In this document: in pieces, positions 16,655-24,858 of the stretch
Position numbering within the stretch: the stretch's first letter is position 1
How the letters are laid out: every line of letters starts with the position of its first letter
From: Pseudoduganella violaceinigra DSM 15887
Lineage (GTDB): Bacteria > Pseudomonadota > Gammaproteobacteria > Burkholderiales > Burkholderiaceae_D
DNA: 64,000 bases
NCBI RefSeq assembly: GCF_000425385.1
Contig: NZ_KE384361.1
Location: 126,811-190,810, forward strand
Reading direction: 5' to 3'
The notes under the pieces: model-generated
Told to the model about the DNA's origin: nothing
The model's database searches: none
Seen by the model: only the letters and a program-made list of their open reading frames with translations
Program-made: the position numbers and the translations under genes

Positions 16655-17395
16655 TCAAGCAACGGCAAGAAGATCGACCAGATGTACGCGCCCCAGCGCG
16701 ATCAATTGCGCCTGACTGTTAAGCCATTTATCGAGCGGAACTGTGTTGACGCCGCCCCCGCTGCTGGAACTTTGCGAGATGAACAGGCCATGATCGTCTT
16801 GTCCCACCATCGTGATATGGTCGATGTCCAACGGCCGGCCACGATCCCACGAGTATTCCTTGAAGTCGATGCCGATCAGCGTACCGGGTACAAAGTGCTC
16901 CTTCTTCAGGTAGTGGCCAGCGATGATCGCTTCTGTGTTCTTTCCTATATTGGTGATCTGCTCGTCCGAGTATGTATATAAAAGGCCCGGCTTAGTTTCC
17001 AATCCGTATTCCGCCAGGATCTGGCGGCTTAGCAGATACACCCAACCGGAGCAATCCACCGAACCGCGGGCCTTCAACTCCTCCCAGGACTTGGCCTTGG
17101 TGCCGAGTGAGTAATGCACACCGTCGAATTCAACGCTGTACCGTCGGATGATGTCGGCGGCCTTCTTCCGGTCGACCGCTGCCAGCTTTGGCGCCGTTGC
17201 GTAGTGCTGGATTAGCCATTTTCGCCGCACTGCGCCGGACATGCCAGCGCAATGCCCCGTCTGCACCTTCACCTGGATCCACTCTTTTTCGATACGGTCC
17301 CACTCAGCAAGATCCCCGTTACGCAGTTCCCCAATAATGGCCCCACCAGGCGTGGCGCGCAGGTTCAATGCAGTTGCGACTGATTCAAGAAGCAT
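16655..17395 (-). CDS. SH3-like plus NlpC/P60-like cysteine peptidase domain protein
   Basis: 246 residues from the ATG at 17395, which follows GAGGAG; the longer open frame upstream lacks such a site. Residues 5-60 look like a bacterial SH3 domain ('LNLRATPGGAIIGELRNGD', then a conserved Trp). The second half has a 'GSVDCSGWVY' motif (Cys115) and 'LDIDHITMVG' (His193), the catalytic Cys-His pattern of NlpC/P60 endopeptidases that cut peptidoglycan stems. No signal peptide is present, which would fit a lytic effector exported by type VI secretion or a phage-type enzyme. Convergent with the zinc-finger unit. A broken duplicate lies at 10671-11315. Confidence 0.65.
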   Translation of the reverse strand: MLLESVATALNLRATPGGAIIGELRNGDLAEWDRIEKEWIQVKVQTGHCAGMSGAVRRKWLIQHYATAPKLAAVDRKKAADIIRRYSVEFDGVHYSLGTKAKSWEELKARGSVDCSGWVYLLSRQILAEYGLETKPGLLYTYSDEQITNIGKNTEAIIAGHYLKKEHFVPGTLIGIDFKEYSWDRGRPLDIDHITMVGQDDHGLFISQSSSSGGGVNTVPLDKWLNSQAQLIALGRVHLVDLLAVA

Positions 17396-18007
17396 GGTTT
17401 TCTCCTCATCGGATACGGCATCAACGGAATTCGGCTTCCCGGTGAATCTCATGTCGAGATGATTCGGATGATGAATGCCCCGGGAAGCCAAGCAAAATGC
17501 TCGATGCAGGACGACCAGCGCTGGTAAATACGTCAGCTGGAGGGACAGAAAGCAATCCTGGAGAGGACTGCGAAGCAGGCGGATTTCGCCCTTTTTATTA
17601 GATGAAATTTGCGGAATATCAATATCTGGAGGCCGAGTATATGCCTCGATCGATGGCGAAAATATCATCAATTATCACCTCTGTTGCTAATTCGGCGTGA
17701 AGGCTCCCACATTGGAAAAGGCCATCGGGAGGTCTTCATTTTGTGGGGCTTGCTCAATCGTGTTGGCAAACATAGTAACTATTAGTTATCATTCAAGCTT
17801 GCTAATGTAGTAACCAAAACCCACCCATTCCCCCTCATCCGTGCCCATTGCACGCGTGATGCGGGATCAGGCGCGTGTTCTGCCGCCACTATCAACGACG
17901 TGATCCCGGACTACCCGGATTGCATCAAACACTATTGGCAACAAACCCGGTTAAACCTGGCGCAAGCCGGGAGGCTTTTGCATATCTCAACAATCAAGGA
18001 ATCACAG
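17396..18007. other. Intergenic region between divergent genes
   Basis: 612 bases upstream of both the SH3-NlpC/P60-like gene and the subtilase gene. Apart from a candidate promoter near 17763 I see no supported gene or repeat; open frames here overlap and lack ribosome sites. Confidence 0.45.
17763..17792 (+). promoter_or_regulatory. Candidate promoter for the subtilase gene
   Basis: TTGGCA (17763-17768) and TTATCA (17786-17791) with a 17-base spacer, or TATCAT with 18. About 216 bases upstream of the start codon. Weak consensus match. Confidence 0.3.
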
Positions 18008-20104
18008 ATGAAATTAACGAAGCTGATCAAGCTTGGCACAATCGCCTGCGCAATCAGCGCCATCGGCGCGGTCGCCAGCATTACACCTGTCGCATTTGCC
18101 GGCAGCCTGGACGGCGCATCGGCCAAGCTGCCGGCTGGCTACGCGCCAGCCACCATCATGGTCAAACTGCGCGCCCAGGCAGGCACTGCGCAGCAGCGGG
18201 AAGCGGCGGAAAACCAGTTCGCCGTCGACATGCTGAAAAACCTCGGCGTGCGCCTGGTGCGCATCGAAACGCTGCCGTCCGGTGCGACCCATTACCAGGT
18301 ATATCGTGCAACCCCGGGTAAAGTTGCGACCGCGGGCATCGAAGCAAATCGCCTGAACTACAGCGAGCTGACGGCCTTTATCGGCGCCCTGAAAAAGCAA
18401 TCCCAGGTCGAGTATGTTGAAAGCGGTGGCAACGGCCGCCTGCAGTTCGCGCCAAATGACCCGGCGTATGTGAAATACCAAAAGTCCAATCTCGCCAGCA
18501 TCAACGCCGAAGCCGGCTGGGACATCGCCCGCGAAGGCTCGCCGGTTGTGGTAGCCGTGATCGATTCGGGCATCGTGCAGCACGAAGAGTTCGGTGCACG
18601 CCGCCTGCCAGGTTGCGACATGCTGGCCGCGAACTGCGGTCTGCGCGGACGCGATATCGCCTTTGGCACGGCCAATGCGGAAAGCTGGCACGGCACGCAG
18701 GTAGCGGGCATCATCGCCGCCGCCAATAATAATGGACTGGGTATCGCTGGCATCAGCAATTCCGTCAACTTGCTGCCGGTACGGGTCACCGACCGCAGCA
18801 GCCGCAGCTTCACCGTCGCCGATGCGGCCAAAGGCATTCTTTGGGCCGCAGGTGTTCCGGGAACGGCCGGCGAAATCATGGGGCCGGACGGCAAAACGCC
18901 TCAGCCTCGCAATGCTTTCCCTGCCAAGGTGATCAACGTCAGCCTGGGTGGAGATAGCGGCCCTTGCTCGCGCGAATACCAGAATGCGATCGACAAAGCC
19001 CGAAGCGTAGGCGCCGTCGTGGTGGTGGCAGCCGGTAACCAGGGCGAAGACATCTCCAACTGGCAACCGGCAAACTGCAAGAACGTGGTGGTGGTTGGCG
19101 GCGTGTCGAACAATGCATATTTTTGGCAAAGCAATTTCGGCACTGGTGTCAGCCTGAGCGCTCCAAGCGTAGGTATCCACACCACGACCGCCTCGCCGGA
19201 GAGCGACGGCAGCGGAATCAGCTCTTACTACACCTATCAACTGCCGACCGGCGCCGGCAAAGGCGGCGATGGCAGCACTGGAACCAGTTTCGCAGCGCCG
19301 CACGTGTCGGGCGCCCTGGCCCTGATGCTGTCCTACCGCCCCACCCTGTTCCCGGCCAACCAGATTGGCGACGAGGCTGTCAAAGTGCTGCTGCAGACCG
19401 TATCGCCAATTCCGGCCGGTGCCGCAACGCCGAAAGGCACGCCTTGCGGTACCGGCAGCAACGCAGTTTGCGGCGCAGGTGTCCTGAACCTGGGCGCGGC
19501 GATGAAGAAGTGGGCCTCGCTGACCGGTCCAAGCTGCTCCCTGTCCGCCAGCACCGGCGTGGTCCCGGCAAACGGAGCGGTGACCTGGACGATCAATGGC
19601 ACCTCGTTGCCAGCGGGCTCCACCGCATACTGGTATGGCAGCAAAAATGGCATGACCGACGTAAATGGGCTGTATGCCGGCGCCGTTCCATACCAGACCA
19701 GCGAAACGAATGCGGTAGGCATGGAAGGCAGCTATGTCCGCCGCGCCGAGATCCGCAACCCGCAAGGCCAGGCTGTCTGCACCACCAATGCGGTGACCGT
19801 GCAATTCCAGCAAGCTGCGCCAAGCTGCTCGCTGAGCGTCAGCACCCGCAATGTGGCACTGGGCGGCAGCTATACCTTCACTGTCTCGGGCAATAACCTG
19901 CCCGCCGGTGCTCAGGGCTATTGGTATGGCAGCAAGGACGGTACCACCGACGTTGTAGCGCAAGACGCAGGCGCTGTTCCTGGCTCCTACAGCTACACCT
20001 ACCAGCAAGCGGCCTGGCATGGCGCGTACTACCGCTATATGCAAATCCGTTCTGGCGCTAATACCGTTTGCACCACCAACGGCGTAACCGTCAACCTGCA
20101 ATAA
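18008..20104 (+). CDS. Secreted S8 family serine protease (subtilase) with two C-terminal repeats
   Basis: 698 residues from the ATG at 18008 (AAGGA upstream). Signal peptide at 1-31, inhibitor-like propeptide to about 140, then the catalytic domain with Asp186 (AVIDSGI), His228 (SWHGTQVAG), oxyanion Asn344 (AAGN) and Ser427 (GTSFAAPHVSG). After about residue 505 come two repeats of roughly 90 residues, each starting 'SCSLS', containing 'YWYGSK.G.TDV' and ending 'VCTTN.VTV', with a probable disulfide between the conserved cysteines. They are likely cell-surface or substrate-binding domains. The gene is followed by a symmetric terminator shared with the convergent metalloprotease. Confidence 0.92.
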   Translation: MKLTKLIKLGTIACAISAIGAVASITPVAFAGSLDGASAKLPAGYAPATIMVKLRAQAGTAQQREAAENQFAVDMLKNLGVRLVRIETLPSGATHYQVYRATPGKVATAGIEANRLNYSELTAFIGALKKQSQVEYVESGGNGRLQFAPNDPAYVKYQKSNLASINAEAGWDIAREGSPVVVAVIDSGIVQHEEFGARRLPGCDMLAANCGLRGRDIAFGTANAESWHGTQVAGIIAAANNNGLGIAGISNSVNLLPVRVTDRSSRSFTVADAAKGILWAAGVPGTAGEIMGPDGKTPQPRNAFPAKVINVSLGGDSGPCSREYQNAIDKARSVGAVVVVAAGNQGEDISNWQPANCKNVVVVGGVSNNAYFWQSNFGTGVSLSAPSVGIHTTTASPESDGSGISSYYTYQLPTGAGKGGDGSTGTSFAAPHVSGALALMLSYRPTLFPANQIGDEAVKVLLQTVSPIPAGAATPKGTPCGTGSNAVCGAGVLNLGAAMKKWASLTGPSCSLSASTGVVPANGAVTWTINGTSLPAGSTAYWYGSKNGMTDVNGLYAGAVPYQTSETNAVGMEGSYVRRAEIRNPQGQAVCTTNAVTVQFQQAAPSCSLSVSTRNVALGGSYTFTVSGNNLPAGAQGYWYGSKDGTTDVVAQDAGAVPGSYSYTYQQAAWHGAYYRYMQIRSGANTVCTTNGVTVNLQ

Positions 20105-20107
20105 ATA

Positions 20108-20128
20108 AAGGGGGCTCTACGCCCCCTT
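20108..20128. terminator. Bidirectional terminator
   Basis: AAGGGGGC-TCTAC-GCCCCCTT between the convergent subtilase and metalloprotease genes; T-runs on both strands allow it to serve both. Confidence 0.75.
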
Positions 20129-20136
20129 CTCCTACA

Positions 20137-22284
20137 TCAGGCCGGTTCGGCCAGAGCTTTCAGCGCCTCCTCGATATTCATGTCTTTGGCCTTGCTGGTC
20201 AACTCCTTGGCCAGTTGCTTGCCTGGCGCTGTGCTTGGGCCGGCATCCTTGACCCAGCTTGCTGCACGCTTTACTTCGGCCGGGCTCATGATCGTGCTGC
20301 CGTCAATCAGCTTGGCCGCCGCGGCGAAGTCGGCCTTGCGATGGCGGAAGCGCGTTGCCATACGCTTGGCTTCAATATAGGCGAAGTGCGGACGCAGGAC
20401 AGGATTCGCGATTGCCGCATCGACAGCTGCCATCCCTTCACTGAGGTGGTCGCCGCCGATGGCCAATGCCAGCAGCGTGTCCGGCGTCGACAGCACTTTC
20501 AGGGCGGCCTGCGCATGCGCCTGATCGACAGCGGAAGTCACCATCACCGTATTTTCGCCGGTGCACACGCATTCAAGGCCGTGGTTATCCCAACGGGCTT
20601 CCACGATGATGCGGTACGCCCCTGGCATCGGGAACAGCGCGCCCTGCCCGCCGCGCAACAGGGTCAGCGAGTGATCGATGGTATCCTGCGCAGCCAGCGG
20701 CTCGAGCGGTTTGTCTTCCACGCAAATGACGATTGGCGAGAAGGTGCGGATCGTACCGCAAGGATCGATCACCTTGCCGCGCACAACGCCACTCTTCATG
20801 CTCAGCGAGGTCGGTGCCGCGATTGGGGCACTGGTCTGGTTCTGCATGGTGATGTTCACCCGGACCGGCGCGCCAATCGGAACCGCGCAGGAAACCGGCG
20901 TCACGAACATGCTCAGTCCCTCCATTTCCAGTTCCATATCGGTTGGGCTGATTGGCGTCGCTCCGTACGCGGTACCGAATGGCAGGCCGCCGGGACGGGT
21001 GTAAATGTCCGGCATATGGCGCAGGCGCTTGGCATCGTCCGCGTTATAGGACCATTGGATATTCGCCGGGAACTGCATGCTGCCAGGATTCAGCGAGCGC
21101 GATGCGATCACGTCGGTCGTGCACAGGTAGCCGTTGTCCACCGTGTTGTGGTACAGGCCCATTGCATGCCCGATTTCATGCACTGCGGTGCGGAAGTACG
21201 GCGCGGCGGCGGTGCCGAAACGCTGACCGGCAACAGTGCCCCACTCCGCGGTATTCGGCATGACCCAGTGCGAGGAGATGGCGCAGCCTTCGCGTGGCAC
21301 GTTGTTGGAGTCGGTACCGGCGTTGTCGTACATGATGCCGCGTTCCGTCTCGTCCAGGCGGCGCATGACCAGGACGTGGTACCGCCATTCGACGTCCAGG
21401 TTGGACGAATCGCGCTTGGCCAGCATGGCTGCATGGGCCTCGCCGTTGGACCAGGAGATGCCGCTTGGTTCCACAACATTCGCATCGCTTTGAATGGCGG
21501 TGATGTCCCAGTCGACGCTCTTGCCGACTGCTGCCCAGTCTACCCCGGCACCATTGTTGATCACGGCCTCGGACTGACTGACCCGATCCACTTCGATGGT
21601 GGCCTTGCGCAGGTAATCGGAGACCCAGCCCATGGTCAGGCGCCCTATCACCACGTTGGCAGCATTCTTTACGTCGCCCGCCAGGTAGTGGTTCGGTGCC
21701 GGATAGCCGGCAGGTGCGGCCTGCCAGGTCATCAGTGCGGTGACAGCTCCTTCATTGACCCAGGTGCCGCCAGTATTCCATGCCCCGGCGTTTTTGACGA
21801 AGCGCCACATCTCCAGGCCCAGCGTGAAGCTATTACCGAAGGTGAAGTTCTCCAGAATTTGGGTCACCTTCAGGTAGTAGCGGTAGCGGCCGCGCGAAAG
21901 AATGGGAATGCCGCTTGCCGGGTTCGGGCCGGGGAAGAACAGCGGCCGTTGCAGGTCGGCCGGCAGCGCGGACTTCAGCGGCAGGAAGATGACCGGGCGT
22001 TGATACAGGTCGCCGCTTGCCGTACGGCCTGCTGCATGCTTCTCCACGCGCATGGTGCCGTCGAACGTCACCAGGTTGCTGCCGCTAGGCGAGTAATTCA
22101 GCAGGTAGCAGCCGGGGCGTACGCTCTTCAGCACAGGAAACTGCGGCAGGCCCAGCTCACCGGGGCCAGGGAAATGAGCTTGAATATCGGCAGAAGATTG
22201 CGGCGACGGCATTTCAAGTACGTCGGGCAGTGGCGGGAATACTTGGTTCGATTGCATGGCGGAAGCGTTGTTTTGGGCATCCAT
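20137..22284 (-). CDS. Metzincin-type zinc metalloprotease without signal peptide
   Basis: 715 residues from the ATG at 22284 (AAGGAG upstream). The zinc motif HEIGHAMGLYH (His369, Glu370, His373, His379) is the HExxHxxGxxH signature of metzincins, and a 'SMQFPANIQW' segment further on supplies the Met-turn candidate. The N-terminus (MDAQNNASAMQSN) is polar with no signal peptide, so export would need another route; type VI delivery is conceivable because effector and secretion genes lie nearby. The large C-terminal part may hold immunoglobulin-like folds. The closest family was not identified. Confidence 0.75.
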   Translation of the reverse strand: MDAQNNASAMQSNQVFPPLPDVLEMPSPQSSADIQAHFPGPGELGLPQFPVLKSVRPGCYLLNYSPSGSNLVTFDGTMRVEKHAAGRTASGDLYQRPVIFLPLKSALPADLQRPLFFPGPNPASGIPILSRGRYRYYLKVTQILENFTFGNSFTLGLEMWRFVKNAGAWNTGGTWVNEGAVTALMTWQAAPAGYPAPNHYLAGDVKNAANVVIGRLTMGWVSDYLRKATIEVDRVSQSEAVINNGAGVDWAAVGKSVDWDITAIQSDANVVEPSGISWSNGEAHAAMLAKRDSSNLDVEWRYHVLVMRRLDETERGIMYDNAGTDSNNVPREGCAISSHWVMPNTAEWGTVAGQRFGTAAAPYFRTAVHEIGHAMGLYHNTVDNGYLCTTDVIASRSLNPGSMQFPANIQWSYNADDAKRLRHMPDIYTRPGGLPFGTAYGATPISPTDMELEMEGLSMFVTPVSCAVPIGAPVRVNITMQNQTSAPIAAPTSLSMKSGVVRGKVIDPCGTIRTFSPIVICVEDKPLEPLAAQDTIDHSLTLLRGGQGALFPMPGAYRIIVEARWDNHGLECVCTGENTVMVTSAVDQAHAQAALKVLSTPDTLLALAIGGDHLSEGMAAVDAAIANPVLRPHFAYIEAKRMATRFRHRKADFAAAAKLIDGSTIMSPAEVKRAASWVKDAGPSTAPGKQLAKELTSKAKDMNIEEALKALAEPA

Positions 22285-22563
22285 TGCTGAGCTCCTTGTT
22301 TGGACTTCGGATTTGTGGAAGTACATGTAGTCATGCTGGCCACACGCATCAGCGCGGCTGCATGTGCTGCACTTTAGGTGGACGGAGCAATACAGGAATT
22401 GGTGCTGGCACCCAATTTTGAAGCCAAGTGTCGCCCAAATTTCAGCTCGATCCTGACGACGTGAGGATCGAGCAGTTCTTCTATGAGGCAGAATAAGTGA
22501 CGGAATTTGCGCCGCCCAACGCCTTCGGTTACAGTTTCCAAACTCATTCGGGAGAAAGCAGAT

Positions 22564-23910
22564 ATGGCGCAAGATCCTCGCATCGCAAAAGGCGCGGCAG
22601 GTATGGCAGTCCTTGCAACCCGGAAGCCGACGGTGACCGTGCCGCCATCGGCGCTGATACCGCCGCGTAGCAACCCCATGGTGCGGCAAGGCCCGCTACA
22701 GGCGCGCGCAGCACAGCCAGGCATTCATCCGGTCGCTCGCGCTGTTCCCGTCAAGACGCCGGTGGTGCCCCCTCCAGCGAACTCCATGCGCGCAGCACAA
22801 CGGTCTAGCGTGCCTGGTCTTCGGTCCCTGCAAGCGGGCCAGGTGATTCAACGGCACCGGACGCTGCCGCCGGCAAAAGTCATCGTCAACGCTCCAGCCA
22901 AGCGCCCCTGGTTTGGATACCCCTACGCGATTGTCGGCGCGGCCCAGTTCAATGCGCAGGCTGCGCTCCATGGGGTTGGCGGTGGCGATGAGTTCCTGAG
23001 CGGCGCCAACGCAGCAACGGCAAACATTGTCCCCCATCCGGGCGGCTTGTCGTTGCGCCTGTCGAACAACGCAGATATGGCGATCGAGGAATCGAACCTC
23101 ACTGCCCGCCAACCGAAGGAATTCTATGCCACTGCTGCCCTCGTCCAGGCGAGTAACCAGGCCCTGGCGGCGGCACATTCTCCCATCACCTTGCATACAG
23201 ACGGTACCAGTATCACGATCTGGACCGGCTGGAGCACTCAGAACATCCTGCTTCGGGTCACACCTCAGCTCAATGCCGGCAACCCCAACCTGCTGCCGCA
23301 GAATTGCAATGCGGTCGGCGCTAGGGTCGTTGGCGCGGAGACCGAATCGATGCTGGGGCGCGGCCAGCGCGTCGCAGCGCGGACGGCCGCGCGGCTGGCG
23401 CCTGCCGCATGGCAAGCGTACAAAGACGCCTACTACGACGAAGAGCAAGAGTTCAACGAAAATGCCCGGGCGGATGCGATTGCGCGGGAATACGTGACAG
23501 CGCTACCGAACAGCCGGCGCGCCCTGGCAACAGCAGGCGCCAACCAATATGCAAAGCCGGCTGTGGGCGAGGCGTACATGATTGCCACCATCGGCGGCGG
23601 TGCGCCTCAGCCGAATGGGACCTCGCGCGTACGCGATTTCGCAAGCGGCACGGACCGGGACCTTGGCTGGTCCTTCCACTTTGCCGGAGTTGTGGCGCGC
23701 AGTGGAACAGACCGCGTCACACTTGAGAATTATGCGCGTGGCGATAATCGCCAGAACGGCGCCGACCCGCGCTGGTATTTCCAGATGTATGGTGAACAGG
23801 CAGCTCAGACATTCCATGAAGTCAATGCCTCCAGTCCTAATTACGCCAACCCGGTGACAGTGACCGTCGGCAGGGCAAACGATGCCAAGGCGCTGCACAA
23901 GGCGGACTGA
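22564..23910 (+). CDS. Uncharacterised protein, possible papain-like effector
   Basis: 448 residues from the ATG at 22564 (GGGAGA upstream). The first 130 residues are Pro/Ala-rich and disordered and contain 'AGQVIQRH', a motif often seen in proteins linked to contractile-injection and toxin loci. The C-terminal part has 'NCNAVGARVVG' (Cys), 'GWSFHFAGVVA' (His) and, about 20 residues later, 'TLENYAR' (Asn), an order that resembles a papain-like Cys-His-Asn triad. No signal peptide. It is divergent from the metzincin gene with 279 bases between. The catalytic reading is speculative; the gene itself is well supported. Confidence 0.55.
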   Translation: MAQDPRIAKGAAGMAVLATRKPTVTVPPSALIPPRSNPMVRQGPLQARAAQPGIHPVARAVPVKTPVVPPPANSMRAAQRSSVPGLRSLQAGQVIQRHRTLPPAKVIVNAPAKRPWFGYPYAIVGAAQFNAQAALHGVGGGDEFLSGANAATANIVPHPGGLSLRLSNNADMAIEESNLTARQPKEFYATAALVQASNQALAAAHSPITLHTDGTSITIWTGWSTQNILLRVTPQLNAGNPNLLPQNCNAVGARVVGAETESMLGRGQRVAARTAARLAPAAWQAYKDAYYDEEQEFNENARADAIAREYVTALPNSRRALATAGANQYAKPAVGEAYMIATIGGGAPQPNGTSRVRDFASGTDRDLGWSFHFAGVVARSGTDRVTLENYARGDNRQNGADPRWYFQMYGEQAAQTFHEVNASSPNYANPVTVTVGRANDAKALHKAD

Positions 23911-23933
23911 CCGGGTTCCCGCAAGTCGTCCAT

Positions 23934-24836
23934 TCAGGACGGCAGCGCCACTGAAACCCAGACCCGCCCATCCCTGGTGTAAAACGCGTGGTTGCTGCCA
24001 ATCGACCAGAGTACCTCGCCGTTCGCGGCCAGATAGGCTGTCGTGGGCACCGTCTCGGCGCCCAAATCGATCAGATCCAGCGTTTCGCCCACCAGCCGGA
24101 AAACGCCATCGTGGTTCGATACATAGATCTCACCTAAAAATTCGGCAACGCCCCAAAAATCACGTTCAGTCGCCTGGTGGTCCACAACAGCCCACTTGCC
24201 GTGCCGCCCTACGAGCAGCGTGCCGGACATCCCCACAATGACCACTTCGCCAGAGCGCCGCACGCAAATGCCGGTAAGCGCCAGATTCGCCGGACTGTCT
24301 TCCTGCTGCCAATGGGCGCCGTCGTAGTGCCAGATTTCTCCATATTGGCCTGCGCAGTATATGTCTTTCGGCCCTGCCCCGCCGATTGCATGGAAACCAA
24401 GCGCTCGCTCGCGTTTCTCGCGCGGCACGAAGACTTCCGCGTCGATGCTATGCCAAATTCCATCGCTATCACGCATGTAGACCATACGCGCCATGCCGCA
24501 GGCGTAAAGACATCTGCCGATCCAGGCGGCATCGCGCACCAGCACCATCGAGCTCGGCCCGCGGTCGGAGTCGTCGATCAATTCGGTAGCATTGCCGGAT
24601 GGACCGGCAAGCGTGACTTCGCCGTGCGGACTGAGGAAATACACCGGGGCGTTGATATCGGGCGAAACCACGATCGCGCACACAGCATGATCGAGCAAAC
24701 GCTGCTTGAATGCTCCGCCTTGATAGCGCAATACCATGCAGTGGTCCGGGCTTTCGTCCGAGTACTCGTCAATGATCGCTGCCAGGAAAGCTTCATCGCC
24801 ACCTCTGACGGCCGCCCCAGTCAATGTCATATCCAT
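23934..24836 (-). CDS. Beta-propeller-like protein of the type VI effector operon
   Basis: 300 residues from the ATG at 24836, five bases after AAAGGAG (a GTG at 24842 is possible). Repeated units of 40-45 residues with 'GEIWHYDGAHW', 'GEVVIVGMSGTLLVGRHGKW' and 'GEIYVSNHDGVFRL' suggest a beta-propeller. It is cytoplasmic by sequence. It is the last gene after the DUF4150 protein (22-base gap), the position where an immunity protein usually sits, so immunity to that effector is a reasonable guess. Confidence 0.55.
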   Translation of the reverse strand: MDMTLTGAAVRGGDEAFLAAIIDEYSDESPDHCMVLRYQGGAFKQRLLDHAVCAIVVSPDINAPVYFLSPHGEVTLAGPSGNATELIDDSDRGPSSMVLVRDAAWIGRCLYACGMARMVYMRDSDGIWHSIDAEVFVPREKRERALGFHAIGGAGPKDIYCAGQYGEIWHYDGAHWQQEDSPANLALTGICVRRSGEVVIVGMSGTLLVGRHGKWAVVDHQATERDFWGVAEFLGEIYVSNHDGVFRLVGETLDLIDLGAETVPTTAYLAANGEVLWSIGSNHAFYTRDGRVWVSVALPS

Positions 24837-24858
24837 CCGCACTCCTTTCTGTCTTAGG

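Larger units (their letters stand above)
14094..17400. repeat. Duplicated segment, copy 2 (toxin-antitoxin decayed, rest intact)
   Basis: Homologous to 9427-11320. It keeps complete genes for the zinc-finger membrane protein, the 52-residue protein and the SH3-NlpC/P60-like protein, while the RES/Xre pair is collapsed. The 2.8 kb between the copies holds the Adhesin_E-like gene, the MITE-like element, the integrase remnant and the amidase. Confidence 0.75.

Noticed and set aside
17396..17671. N-terminal extension of the SH3-NlpC/P60-like gene to 17671
   Set aside because: No ribosome site or conserved sequence; the ATG at 17395 follows GAGGAG and is the start kept in the duplicate.
18014..20101. 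695-codon minus-strand frame opposite the subtilase
   Set aside because: Shadow; all subtilase catalytic motifs are on the plus strand.
20068..22290. 740-codon plus-strand frame opposite the metzincin gene
   Set aside because: Shadow; the minus strand carries a complete zinc motif and a good ribosome site.
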